Below, one piece after another: positions 1 to 27,009 of a stretch of DNA of 64,000 nt. The notes beneath the pieces were generated by a model. The model had not been told where the DNA came from, ran no database searches, and saw nothing but the letters and a program-made list of their open reading frames with translations. The position numbers were made by a program, and so were the translations under genes. Origin of the DNA: Paraburkholderia caballeronis (GTDB lineage Bacteria; Pseudomonadota; Gammaproteobacteria; Burkholderiales; Burkholderiaceae). Each line of letters starts with the position of its first letter. Position 1 is the stretch's first letter. The stretch is from positions 620,001 to 684,000 of the forward strand of contig NZ_FNSR01000003.1 of the NCBI RefSeq assembly GCF_900104845.1, given 5' to 3'.

Positions 1-749
1 TGGCGCTGAACAGCCGCGTGCTGTCGGCGGAGTTGTCTCGCGCCGATGCGCTGGCCGCCGCGTGCGCGCAGCCAGACGTTCTCGTGCGCAACGACCCCGC
101 GTCCGGCAAGCCGCTGCCGACGCCGCAGGCCGTCGATCTGGCCGGCGCGTGCGCGGTGCTCCGCGCGTGGGACGGCACCGGCACGGCCGACGCGCGCGGC
201 GCGAACCTGTGGAGCGCATTCTGGACCGCGCTGACGCGCGCGCAGCCGAAGCCGGTCTACCGGATTCCGTACGACCCGAACGATCCGGTTCATACGCCGT
301 CCGGTCCCGTGATCGACGCGGCGCTCGCGCGCGAGGCGCTGGGCGAGGCGGTGCTGGCGCTGCGCCACGCGTCGCTGCCGCTCGACAGCCGGCGCGGCGA
401 CGCGCTATACGTGACGCGCGACTCGCGCCGCATTCCGCTGTACGGCGGCTGCTCGCAGGAGGGGTACTTCACCGCCGCGTGCTCGGGCGAGGAGATCGAC
501 GGCCCGGACGGCTACACGATGAACGGCAATGCGAACGGCAACACGTACATGCAGATCGTGACGTTCGACGACGGCGGGCCGCAGGCGTACACGCTGCTCG
601 CGAGTTCGGAGTCGGACGATCCCGCGTCCGCGCATCGTGCGGACTATACGGATGCCTATGCGAAGCAGCGGTGGCTGCGCGTGCCGTTCACCGATGCGCA
701 GATCGGCAGCGATCCGAATCTGTCGGTGACCACGATCGAAGGGCGCTGA
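1..749 (+). CDS. Penicillin-acylase family (PvdQ/AHL-acylase-like) protein, C-terminal part
   Basis: The reading frame is open from base 3 and ends at TGA 747-749, so only the C-terminal ~248 residues are in the window. The end of the chain has the look of the beta-subunit C-terminus of N-terminal-nucleophile acylases of the penicillin/aculeacin/AHL-acylase family, including the segments IPLYGGCSQEGYF and NGNTYMQIVTFDDGG. Members are periplasmic and hydrolyse amide bonds to acyl chains; PvdQ removes the fatty acid from the pyoverdine precursor. The catalytic Ser and the precursor cleavage site lie upstream of the window. The gene ends just before a terminator and converges on the fhuB-like gene of a locus that makes an N-acylated peptide. 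A role in deacylating that product is therefore possible but inferred. It could equally be a quorum-signal acylase. Confidence 0.7.
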   Translation, partial: ALNSRVLSAELSRADALAAACAQPDVLVRNDPASGKPLPTPQAVDLAGACAVLRAWDGTGTADARGANLWSAFWTALTRAQPKPVYRIPYDPNDPVHTPSGPVIDAALAREALGEAVLALRHASLPLDSRRGDALYVTRDSRRIPLYGGCSQEGYFTAACSGEEIDGPDGYTMNGNANGNTYMQIVTFDDGGPQAYTLLASSESDDPASAHRADYTDAYAKQRWLRVPFTDAQIGSDPNLSVTTIEGR

Positions 750-772
750 CGCGACGGTCCTGAAAGTGATGG

Positions 773-813
773 CGGGCGTCCGGCGAAACGGCCGGACGCC
801 CGTTCGCGTTTTC
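773..813. terminator. Intrinsic terminator between acylase and fhuB-like gene
   Basis: A perfect 12-bp stem (CGGGCGTCCGGC at 773-784 with its complement at 791-802) closes a 6-nt GAAACG loop. It is followed by a T-rich stretch (TTCGCGTTTTCC). It lies in the 97-bp gap between two convergent genes, so it probably stops the acylase transcript and may serve both directions. Confidence 0.8.
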
Positions 814-846
814 CATGTTGGCCTCGCGGCGCGGATAGCGCAGCGG

Positions 847-2859
847 CTATCGCGTCCTGCGCATCAGCCACATGAAATACGGGCCGCCGATCAGCGTCGC
901 GATCAGCCCGGCCGGAATCTGGAACGGAAACAGCACGTTCCGTCCCGCCCAGTCCGCGCAGACCATGATGAGGCCGCCGATCAGCGCGGAGCCGGCCATG
1001 TGGCCGAGCGCCCGGCGATAGCCGAGCATCGTCGCGATGTGCGGGGCCATCAGGCCGACGAACGTCAGCGGGCCGACCAGCAGCGTCGAGAACGCGGACA
1101 TCGCCGCGCTCAGCACGAGCAGCGCCAGCCGCGTCCTGCCGGGCGACAGGCCGAACGCCTGCGCGACGGTCGAGCCGAGCGGCAGCAGATCGAGCCAGCG
1201 CGTGCACAGCAGCGACAGCGCGACCAGCACGACGGCCGCGACCACGGCGACGAGCGTTTCGGCCGGGCCGACGTTGTACGTCGAGCCGGCGAGCCAGTCG
1301 AGGATCATGCGCGTGTACGGGCTGCCGCCCGCCGTCGCGAGCGTCACCAGCGCATTGCACAGCGTGCCGATGATGACGCCGGCGAGCAGCGTGCGCATCG
1401 GCGTGAAGCCCGCGCGGCGTCCCGGCAGCAGCGTCGCGGCGAGCGCCGCGCCGGCGCCCGCGGCCGCCGCGACGAGCTGCATCGCCCGGCCGCCGCCCGG
1501 CGCGAACAGCACCGCGATCACGAGGCCGAGCGCCGCGCCCGACGACACGCCGAGCACTTCGGGGCTCGCCATCGGATTCGCGGTGAGGCGCTGCACCAGT
1601 ACGCCCGCGGTCGCGAGCATCACGCCGGCCGCGAGCGCCGCGAGCGCGCGCGGCGCGCGCCACGGCAGCAGGTTCGCGAGCGCGTCGCCGTGCGCGTAGA
1701 ACCAGCCGTGGCTGCCGCGCCCGACCGTCAGCGCGGCCCACAACGCGGCCGCGAGCACGACCAGCGTGACGACGCTCAGCCACGGGCCGGGACGATGGCG
1801 ATGCGGCCCGGCGGGCCGGTCCTCGTGGAACGATGCGCCGTCGCCATGCAGGCGTTTGAGCAGCAGATACAGCACGGGCGCGCCGAGCACGGCGGTGACG
1901 GCGCCGGTCGGCACCGGCGGCAGAAACGCGACGGGCGCCTGCGCGACCTGGTCGGCAAGCCACAGCAGCGTCGCGCCGGTCAACGGCGCCCACAGCAGCT
2001 GGTCCTTCAGGCGTCGCGCGCCGGTCAGCCGCGCGAGCGCCGGCGCGAGCAGCCCGACGAACGACACGATGCCGACCGCCGCGACGACGACCGCGCCGAG
2101 CCCGACCGCGATCACCAGCGCGAGCATCCGCATCCGGCGCGGCGACAGGCCGAGGTTGCGCGCGTTGTCGTCGGCCAGGCTCATCGCGCCCAGCGGGCGC
2201 GTCAGCAGCGCCGCAAGCGCCGCCGCGATCGCGACGCGCACGGCGAGAAAGCGCGCGACGTCCCAGTTGTCCTGATTCAGCGAGCCGCTGGCCCAGATGA
2301 AGAGGTCGGATAACGACTGCCCGTGAAATAGCGTCAGCGTCGCGCCGAGCGTGCTCGCATACAGCGTGATGACGAGCCCCGCGAGGATCAGCGTGAGCGG
2401 CGCGAACACCTTGTTCCAGGCCAGCGCGAGCGCGAGGCCGGTCGCCAGCGCCGCGCCGGCGATCGCGATCGGCTCGCGTCCGTGCGCGAGCAGCGACGGC
2501 GCCCACAACGTCGCGCAGGTCAGCGCGAGCGCCGCGCCCGCCGACGTGCCGAGCGTCGTCGGTTCCGCGAGCGGGTTGCGCAGGATCTGCTGGAAGATCG
2601 TGCCCGACAGCGCGAGCGCCGCGCCGCCCAGCAGCGCGACCGCGATTCGCGGCAGCGCGCTGAAATGGAACACGAGTTCGGGCACGCGGTCCGCGTTCGG
2701 ACTGACGAGCGCGGCGAGCCAGCGCGACGCCGGCAATACGTTCGCGAGATTGAGCGCGGTGAGCACGGCGGCCGGCACGGCGAGCGCGAGCAGCAGCCAT
2801 GCCGGATGAGCGGAGCGGCGCAGGCCGCGCGAATGAGGAGCGGAAAGCGGTTCAGCCAT
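847..2859 (-). CDS. fhuB: FhuB-like iron(III)-siderophore ABC transporter permease (double-length)
   Basis: This 670-residue, very hydrophobic protein has two tandem BtuC/FecCD-type permease halves (about residues 15-340 and 350-670). Each half carries the GPxxFVGLxxPHxxR-like loop that contacts the ATPase; in the C-terminal half it reads GPLTFVGLMAPHIATMLGYRR. The fused double permease is typical of FhuB, which passes hydroxamate-type ferric siderophores across the inner membrane, rather than of FecCD heterodimers. The start ATG overlaps the end of the upstream fhuD-like gene by 8 bp, which implies translational coupling. The matching ATPase is not next to it but lies at 44362-45195, beyond the NRPS genes. 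Iron regulation is expected from the Fur-like site upstream of fhuD. Confidence 0.9.
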   Translation of the reverse strand: MAEPLSAPHSRGLRRSAHPAWLLLALAVPAAVLTALNLANVLPASRWLAALVSPNADRVPELVFHFSALPRIAVALLGGAALALSGTIFQQILRNPLAEPTTLGTSAGAALALTCATLWAPSLLAHGREPIAIAGAALATGLALALAWNKVFAPLTLILAGLVITLYASTLGATLTLFHGQSLSDLFIWASGSLNQDNWDVARFLAVRVAIAAALAALLTRPLGAMSLADDNARNLGLSPRRMRMLALVIAVGLGAVVVAAVGIVSFVGLLAPALARLTGARRLKDQLLWAPLTGATLLWLADQVAQAPVAFLPPVPTGAVTAVLGAPVLYLLLKRLHGDGASFHEDRPAGPHRHRPGPWLSVVTLVVLAAALWAALTVGRGSHGWFYAHGDALANLLPWRAPRALAALAAGVMLATAGVLVQRLTANPMASPEVLGVSSGAALGLVIAVLFAPGGGRAMQLVAAAAGAGAALAATLLPGRRAGFTPMRTLLAGVIIGTLCNALVTLATAGGSPYTRMILDWLAGSTYNVGPAETLVAVVAAVVLVALSLLCTRWLDLLPLGSTVAQAFGLSPGRTRLALLVLSAAMSAFSTLLVGPLTFVGLMAPHIATMLGYRRALGHMAGSALIGGLIMVCADWAGRNVLFPFQIPAGLIATLIGGPYFMWLMRRTR

Positions 2860-3754
2860 GGAGATCGGCGTTCGGGCCGGCGAGCCGCGACAGGTCCGCC
2901 AGCATCTGTTCGGCGACGGGCAGGCCGCCGAACGGGTAGATCGCGCGCAGCGGCGCGACGCGCGCCGCCTTCACGAACGCGAGGCGCGACCACAGCGGGT
3001 TCGTGCGCAGACTCGCGAGCGCCTGTTGCGTCGGCACGCCGCGATCGAGATAGAGGAGCCGCGCATCGCCGGCGTCCGCGAGCGCCTCGACGCCGGTCGT
3101 CACGAAGCCCCACGCGTTCGACGGGCCGGACCACGCGTTCGGGATGCCGAGTTGTTGCAGCACGTCGTCGAGGATGCTGTTGCTCGCGTAGATCGACACG
3201 TGGCGCGCATCCGCGCCGAGATCGACGACGAAGGTCGGCCGCGTGTCGAGGTCGCGTAATGCGGCCTTCGTCTGCGCGACCTTGCGGTCCAGCCGCGCGA
3301 GGTAGTCGCGTGCGGCCGGTTCGCGGTGGAACTGCCGGCCGAGCGCGAGCGTCAGTTCGCGCGCGCGTTGATACGGGCGGCCCGCGTCGGTGTTGATCGA
3401 GAACACCTGGACCGGCGCGATGCGCTCGAAGAGCCGCGTCATCGCGGACTGGTCCGTGTCGATCAGGATCAGGTCCGGTTTTAACGTGCTCAGCAGTTCG
3501 AGGTTCGGCTCCGCATAACGGCCGAGTTCGATCGTCGACGCGGGCAGGTCGGGCTGAAGCCGCTGACGGCTGTATTCGCCGCGATCGACGGTTGCGACCG
3601 GCGCGATGCCGAGCGTCAGCAGGGTCTGTGCGGCAGGCCACGTGAGGGCGACGATGCGGGGCGGCTCGCCGGGCGCGCCGTTGCCGCGCGCATAGCCCGA
3701 GACGGCGAACCACGCAAGACAGGCGATGCATTGACGCCGGGTCAATCGGCTCAT
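2852..3754 (-). CDS. fhuD: FhuD-like periplasmic iron-siderophore binding protein
   Basis: This 300-residue protein has an N-terminal stretch (MSRLTRRQCIACLAWFAVSG) that looks like a Sec or lipoprotein-type export signal. The Fe-siderophore-binding fold follows: PRIVALTWPAAQTLLTLGIAPVA near residue 33, then LELLSTLKPDLILID near residue 88. It would collect the ferric siderophore in the periplasm and hand it to the FhuB-like permease. It is the first gene of a two-gene leftward operon and overlaps fhuB by 8 bp. The ATG at 3752-3754 was chosen because it directly precedes the export signal. The gene is divergent from the biosynthetic operon. Confidence 0.88.
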   Translation of the reverse strand: MSRLTRRQCIACLAWFAVSGYARGNGAPGEPPRIVALTWPAAQTLLTLGIAPVATVDRGEYSRQRLQPDLPASTIELGRYAEPNLELLSTLKPDLILIDTDQSAMTRLFERIAPVQVFSINTDAGRPYQRARELTLALGRQFHREPAARDYLARLDRKVAQTKAALRDLDTRPTFVVDLGADARHVSIYASNSILDDVLQQLGIPNAWSGPSNAWGFVTTGVEALADAGDARLLYLDRGVPTQQALASLRTNPLWSRLAFVKAARVAPLRAIYPFGGLPVAEQMLADLSRLAGPNADLHG

Positions 3755-3862
3755 TGAGTGTTCGCGAACGATGGAGGGTAACTAACGACGGAGTGCGGAC
3801 CGTGCCGGCATTCGCCGGCGGCGAACGGATCGCGCACGCGACCTGCACGATCGGCAGATTAT

Positions 3863-3881
3863 ACAAACGATTTTCATTTAT
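3863..3881 (-). promoter_or_regulatory. Fur-like operator upstream of fhuD
   Basis: Read on the minus strand, the site contains AATGAAAATCGTT. It matches 11 of 19 positions of the classical Fur box GATAATGATAATCATTATC, with a continuous AATCxTT core. It lies about 110 bp before the fhuD start in the only AT-rich patch on that side. Iron-dependent repression of fhuDB is inferred. Confidence 0.45.
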
Positions 3882-4121
3882 CTACATCGACCCCGATACG
3901 ATTTCCTGTGCCCATGGCCGTGATGCGTTGCGGTTGTGTGGAACCCCTGCACAGCGGCTGTCATACGCATGACACCGCTGCAAAGCGATGCTGACGTACC
4001 GTATTTTCCGTTGCCCTACACGTTTCGTCGCGCGATTGCGATGCGACGTGCATCGACCATTGGAGATGACCCTGATGGCGAGCAGGGTTGCTGGACGCGC
4101 TGCGATTTTTTTTGTAGTCTT

Positions 4122-4140
4122 TTGAGAATAATTCTCGTTC
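4122..4140 (+). promoter_or_regulatory. Fur box upstream of the tauD-like gene and NRPS genes
   Basis: The site TTGAGAATAATTCTCGTTC contains the palindrome GAGAATAATTCTC. It matches 16 of 17 positions of the TGAGAATAATTCTCATT form of the Fur box. The inner AATAAT (4127-4132) could be the -10 of a promoter that Fur would block; no good -35 is seen at the usual distance. This is the best Fur site in the window and suggests that the biosynthetic run is repressed when iron is plentiful. Confidence 0.75.
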
Positions 4141-4207
4141 ATAGCCATCGTCGGGCCGGAATCTCGCTTCGACATCGGCGCGCGTCGGGTCACACAGGGA
4201 ACCGTTC

Positions 4208-5158
4208 ATGCAAGAGGCACTGAGCACTGAGGTACTGGAGCAGCGCGCGACGCGTCTGCTCGTGGCATCGCCGGTCGGGCGCGCCTCGATGGACGACAGC
4301 CTGCCGGCGATTCACGCGCTCGTGTCGCGCAGCCTCGATGCGTATGGCGGCATCCTGCTGCGCGGCTTCGACAAGCTCGCACCCGCCGGCTTCAACGCGT
4401 TGGCCGCCAGTTTTGGCCGCCAGTTGTTGCGCTACGAATTCGCGTCCACGCCGCGCACGAAGATCGAAGCCGCCGTTTATTCGTCGACCGAATACCCGGC
4501 GCATCAGTGGATCGATCAGCATAACGAGCAATCCTATACGCGCGAATGGCCGCGATATATCTGGTTTTTCTGCGATCGCAGCGCAAAGGAGGGCGGCGCG
4601 ACGCCCGTTGCCGATAGCCGCGAGGTGTACCGGCGCCTCTCGCCGGACATTCGCGAACGGTTCGCACGCAAGCAGGTGAGGTACGTGCGCAACTACGGCA
4701 ACGGTCTCGACGTTCCGTGGCAGCAGGTGTTCGGCACCGAAGCGCGCGACGCGGTCGAGGCGTTCTGCCGCCAGCGCTCGATCCAATACGAGTGGCGCGG
4801 CGACGACGGGTTGCGCACGTGGCAGGTGTGCCAGTCCGAGACCGCGCATCCGCTGACGCAGGAAACGGTCTGGTTCAACCAGGCGCATCTGTTCCACGTA
4901 TCGGGATTGCCGCCGGCCGTTCGCGACGCGCTGCTCGCGGTCGTCGACGAGGACGAACTGCCGCGCAACGCGTATTACGGCGACGGCTCGCCGATCGAAG
5001 CGGACGTGCTGGACGAGATCCGCGCCGTTTATCAGGAATCCATGCTGTCGTTTCCATGGCGCGAAGGCGACGTGATGATGCTGGATAACGTGTTGATGTC
5101 TCATGGCCGCGCGCCGTTCACCGGCGAGCGCCGGGTGCTCGTCGCGATGTCCGGCTAG
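4208..5158 (+). CDS. TauD/SyrP-type Fe(II)/2-oxoglutarate dioxygenase, probable aspartyl beta-hydroxylase
   Basis: This 316-residue protein belongs to the TauD/TfdA-like non-heme iron oxygenases. The facial triad is visible as H105-x-E107 (in DQHNEQSY) and H299 (in MSHGRAPF); R308 or R309 in GERRV is the likely 2-oxoglutarate anchor. The HxE form and the overall sequence resemble SyrP-type enzymes that beta-hydroxylate aspartate tethered to an NRPS carrier protein. The locus has exactly one Asp-specific module (the NRPS at 23659-26886), so beta-hydroxy-Asp as an iron ligand is the natural reading. An AGGGAA ribosome-binding site at 4196-4201 supports the ATG at 4208. It is the first gene of the rightward run, just after the Fur box. 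Substrate and stereochemistry are inferred. Confidence 0.85.
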   Translation: MQEALSTEVLEQRATRLLVASPVGRASMDDSLPAIHALVSRSLDAYGGILLRGFDKLAPAGFNALAASFGRQLLRYEFASTPRTKIEAAVYSSTEYPAHQWIDQHNEQSYTREWPRYIWFFCDRSAKEGGATPVADSREVYRRLSPDIRERFARKQVRYVRNYGNGLDVPWQQVFGTEARDAVEAFCRQRSIQYEWRGDDGLRTWQVCQSETAHPLTQETVWFNQAHLFHVSGLPPAVRDALLAVVDEDELPRNAYYGDGSPIEADVLDEIRAVYQESMLSFPWREGDVMMLDNVLMSHGRAPFTGERRVLVAMSG

Positions 5159-5288
5159 CTGCGCGAATCGATGCGGACGCCGGTTCGCTGAATGGCGCGC
5201 GGTCGCCGCCGGTTCGTTCCGCAGGCTTCACTACCACACTGCCCTCGACGCAAGGGCAGCGAAATCCCCCGCATAACAACAGAGTCAA

Positions 5289-5336
5289 TCCGGCCGCACG
5301 CGGCCGGAGGTTCGGGCCGCCGATGCGTCGGCGGCC
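5289..5336 (+). other. Two tandem perfect stem-loops in the tauD-NRPS1 gap
   Basis: TCCGGCCG (5289-5296) pairs with 5301-5308 around a CACG loop. Six bases later GGCCGCCGA (5315-5323) pairs with 5328-5336 around a TGCG loop. Neither has a U-tract, so they are unlikely to be ordinary terminators. They lie about 85-130 nt before the NRPS1 start, in a 261-bp gap that is long for an operon. Confidence 0.6.
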
Positions 5337-5419
5337 GGCCGCTTGTTGCCCGCAACCCGCCCCGGCGCTCGTTGCGGACCCTTGGGAATTCGAGCAGAAC
5401 AGTGAGAACGGAGCCTCCG

Positions 5420-23658
<18,239 letters not shown>

Positions 23659-23659
<1 letters not shown>

Positions 23660-26600
23660 TGAAATCTCCGACATTCGCAAACGAGGCCGACATGCCGACG
23701 CAGAACATGCGGGACAAGCGCAACGTCGAGGCGATCTGCTATCTGACCGCGCTCCAGGAAGGGATGCTGTCGTACGGCCTCGCCGGCGGGCGCGATCCGT
23801 ATTACACGCAGAAGGTTTTCGAGCTGGACGGCGCGCTCGACGAGCGCCTGTTCTGGCGCGCGTGGCAGACGGTCGTCGCGCGTCATCCGGTGTTGCGCAC
23901 CGACGTGCGCTGGAAAGAACTCGACCGTCCCGTGCAGGTCGTGTATCGCGATGCGCCGCTCGATCCGGTCGTCGAGGACTGGCGCGAGTCGAATGGACCG
24001 GCAGGCGCGGAAACACAGACGGAACGGCTCGCGCGCGAATGGCAGGCGGTGCGCGACGCGGGTTATCGTTTCGACCGCAGCGCGGACCTGGACGTCCGGC
24101 TGATCCGCATCGCCGACTCGCGTCGCTGGTTCGTCTGGCGGTTCCATCATCTCCAGCTCGACGGCTGGAGTTTCGCGATGGTGCTGGGCGACGTGCTGCG
24201 CGCATACGATGCGCTCGTTGCGGGGCAGGCGCCGGTTTTCGACCCTGCGCCCGGTTTCCAGCAGTACGTGAAGTGGCTGACGACGCAGAGCGCCGACGAC
24301 GACTGGTGGCGCACGCACCTGGCGGGCTTCGACGCGCCGACCGCGTTGCCGTCGAACGTCGGCGGCGGATCGCAGCCGGGCAGCGGCTTCGCGGAGCGCA
24401 GCGTGCGCGTGCCGCGCGGGCGGACCACCGCGCTCGCACAGTTCGCGCGTGCGCATCGCCTGACCGTGAGCACGCTGCTGCAAGGCGCGTGGGCGTGGGT
24501 GCTTGCCGCGCATGCCGGCACGCGCGACGTCGTGTTCGGCGTGACGGTGTCCGGCCGGCCGGCGGAACTGGATGGCGTCGAGCGGATCGCGGGGCTCTTC
24601 ATCAACACGCTGCCCTGCCGGGTGACAGTCGATGGCGCGGACGGTCTTGTCGACTGGCTGCGCTCGCTTCAGCAGGCCACGCTGGAGATCGGCCGCCGCG
24701 CGCATCACCCGCTCGCGACGATCCGGCGGCAAACGAGCCTGTCCGCCGAGCAGCCGCTGTTCGACACCGCGCTCGTGTTCGAGAATTTTCCGGTGGACCG
24801 GTTCGCGATGGCGGACTCGTCGCTGTCGATCGCGTCGCTTGCCGAAGGGCGCAGGCTGACCGAGGACGGCTACGCGCACACGACGGGCCGCAATCACTAT
24901 CCGGTCAGCCTGATCGTCGTGCCGGGCGACGAACTCGAAGTCGCCGTCGCATACGACACCAGCCGGATCGATCACCCGACCGCCGGGCTGCTGCTGGACC
25001 AGGTAATCGACGTGCTTGGGCGTTTCGTCGATCCGGCGGTCGAACGGGTGGCCGATCTCGCGCCGCGCGTCGCGGCGGAGCCGCCGGTCACGCCGTCGTT
25101 CGAACCCGTGCCCGAACGCGTGCGGCGATACGCCGATACGCGCGGCGACGCGTGCGCGATCCGCGATGAAAACGACACGCTGACGTGGGCCGAACTGTGG
25201 ACGCAATCCGGCCGGCTTGCGCGCGCGCTTCGGGAGCGGGGCGTTCGCGCGCAGGATCGCGTCGCTGTCTGCCTGCCGCGCTCGGCGGCGCTCGTCGTCG
25301 CGCTGCTCGCGACATGGCGCGTGCGCGCCGTGTATGTGCCGCTCGATCCGAACGCGCCGGCCGAACGCCTCGCCTGGCAGATCGCGGATTGCGGCGCTCG
25401 CTGCGCGATTGCCGACGCCGACGCCGACGCGCCGTGGCGTCCGCAGCAAGTCGCGCTGGCGCACCCGGACGCGCGCTTCGACGGAGCGCCGCTCGACGAC
25501 GACACGCCCTACACCGACGGTTACGCATACCTGATCTACACGTCCGGCTCGACCGGCCGTCCGAAGGGCGTCGCGGTTAGTCATGCGGCGGTGTCCGCGT
25601 ATCTCGACGGCGTCACGCGCTGCGTGCCGGACGACGTCCGCAGCATCGCATGCGTGTCGACGCCCGCGGCGGACCTCGGCTACACGGCGCTGTTCGGCGC
25701 GCTGTGGAACGGCTGGACGCTGCACCTGATCGGCGACGAGCGCGCGCTCGATCCGGACCGCTTCGCCGACTACATGCGCCGTCATGCGGTCGATGCGCTG
25801 AAGATCGTGCCGGGCCATTTCGGCGGGCTGATGCAGGCGGCGGCCGCTGCCGACGCGATCCCCGCGCGCTGCCTGATCCTCGGCGGCGAGGCGACGCCGC
25901 GTGCGCTCGCGTTGCGGGTCGCGTCGCTGAAGCCGTCGTGCCGGATCGTCAACCACTACGGTCCGACCGAGACGACGATCGGCGCGGTGGCCGGCGAGAT
26001 CGACGCCACGGAACAGGGCGGCGCGCCCGCGCTGGGCCGTCCGCTGCGGCACGCGAGCCTGCACGTGCTGAACGCGGACGGCGACCCGGCGCCGGCCGGC
26101 GCGGTCGGCGAGATCCACATCGGCGGGGCCGGGGTCGCGGCCGGCTACTGGGCGCGTCCGTCGCTGACGGCCGCGCGGTTCGTGCCGGACCCGTGGTCGG
26201 TTAATGGCGCGCGCCTGTATCGCACCGGCGACCTCGGCCGCCGTCTGCCCGGCGGCGCGATCCAGTTCGTCGGACGCGCGGACGATCAGGTGAAGATTCG
26301 CGGCTTCCGCATCGAGCCGCAGGAGATCGCCGGCGTGCTGCGCACGCTGGCCGGCGTGCGCGATGCCGCGGTGCTCGCGCTTCGCAAGGACGACCGCGAA
26401 GCGACGCTGGCCGCATGGGCATGCGGAACCGGCCTCGACGCCGACGCGTTGCGCACCGCGTTGCGCGAGCGCCTGCCGGGCCACATGGTGCCGTCGTCGG
26501 TGCAGGTCGTCGACGCGCTGCCGCTGACGCCGAACGGCAAACTCGACCGCGCGGCGCTCGCGCAGTCGCTGGAGCACGCGGCCGGACCCGCCGCGCCTGC

Positions 26601-26886
26601 CGCCCCGCGCACGCCGACCGAGGCGACGCTGCTCGCGGTCTGGCAACAGGTGCTGCAACGCGCGGACATCGGCGTGCACGACGCGTTCCTCGACGTCGGC
26701 GGCGACTCGATCCTGAGCCTGCAGATCATCGCGAAGGCGCGCCGCGCCGGCCTGAAGATCAGCCCGAAGGACATGCTCGCGTTTCCGAGCGTCGCGCGTC
26801 TCGCGGAGCACGTCGACCAGCAGGCGAAACCCGAACAGCAGGCCGTGGCGGCCACGCTGCAACGGCTGATCGAAGCGGTGAAATAA
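23659..26886 (+). CDS. NRPS2: single-module synthetase (C-A-PCP) for aspartate
   Basis: A 1075-residue module. The condensation domain (about 28-467, with HHLQLDGWS) follows an upstream epimerase and should be DCL-type, joining a D-configured donor to an L-residue. The adenylation domain (about 481-971) has pocket residues DLTKIGHIG, the standard Asp code. The carrier protein (about 988-1055) has GGDSILSL. The ATG at 23659 overlaps the NRPS1 stop (TGATG), implying translational coupling; an in-frame upstream extension to 23182 would lie inside NRPS1 and is rejected. The N-terminal NVEAICYLTALQEGML region resembles an acceptor communication segment for the trans E-to-C handover. The TauD-like enzyme at 4208-5158 probably beta-hydroxylates this aspartate; no extra interface domain is visible. 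Confidence 0.92.
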
Positions 26887-27009
26887 CGCGAACTGACGCG
26901 CCGCGCCGCGCCGGCGAGGCGCTCATCCGGCATGCCGGCCCGCCGCCGCGCCGCGCGCGGGCCGAACGACGCCGCGCCGTCCGGCGCGGGCGTCCTGACG
27001 AGACAGACG

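Larger units (their letters stand above)
3755..4207. other. Divergent regulatory intergenic region (fhuD / tauD)
   Basis: This 453-bp non-coding stretch is less GC-rich than its flanks. It holds a Fur-like site near the fhuD side (3863-3881) and a near-consensus Fur box 68 bp before the tauD-like start (4122-4140). Short ORFs here lack family resemblance and ribosome-binding sites, and I treat them as spurious. I see no small RNA or riboswitch. Confidence 0.7.

Noticed and set aside
656..2800. Long ORFs overlapping fhuB on both strands
   Set aside because: They are Arg/Ala-rich shadows of a high-GC gene; only the fhuB frame shows permease segments.
5192..5419. In-frame N-terminal extension of NRPS1 from 5192
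   Set aside because: It is Arg-rich, runs through two perfect hairpins and has no ribosome-binding site. ATG 5420 has GGAG at the right distance and begins the recognisable domain.
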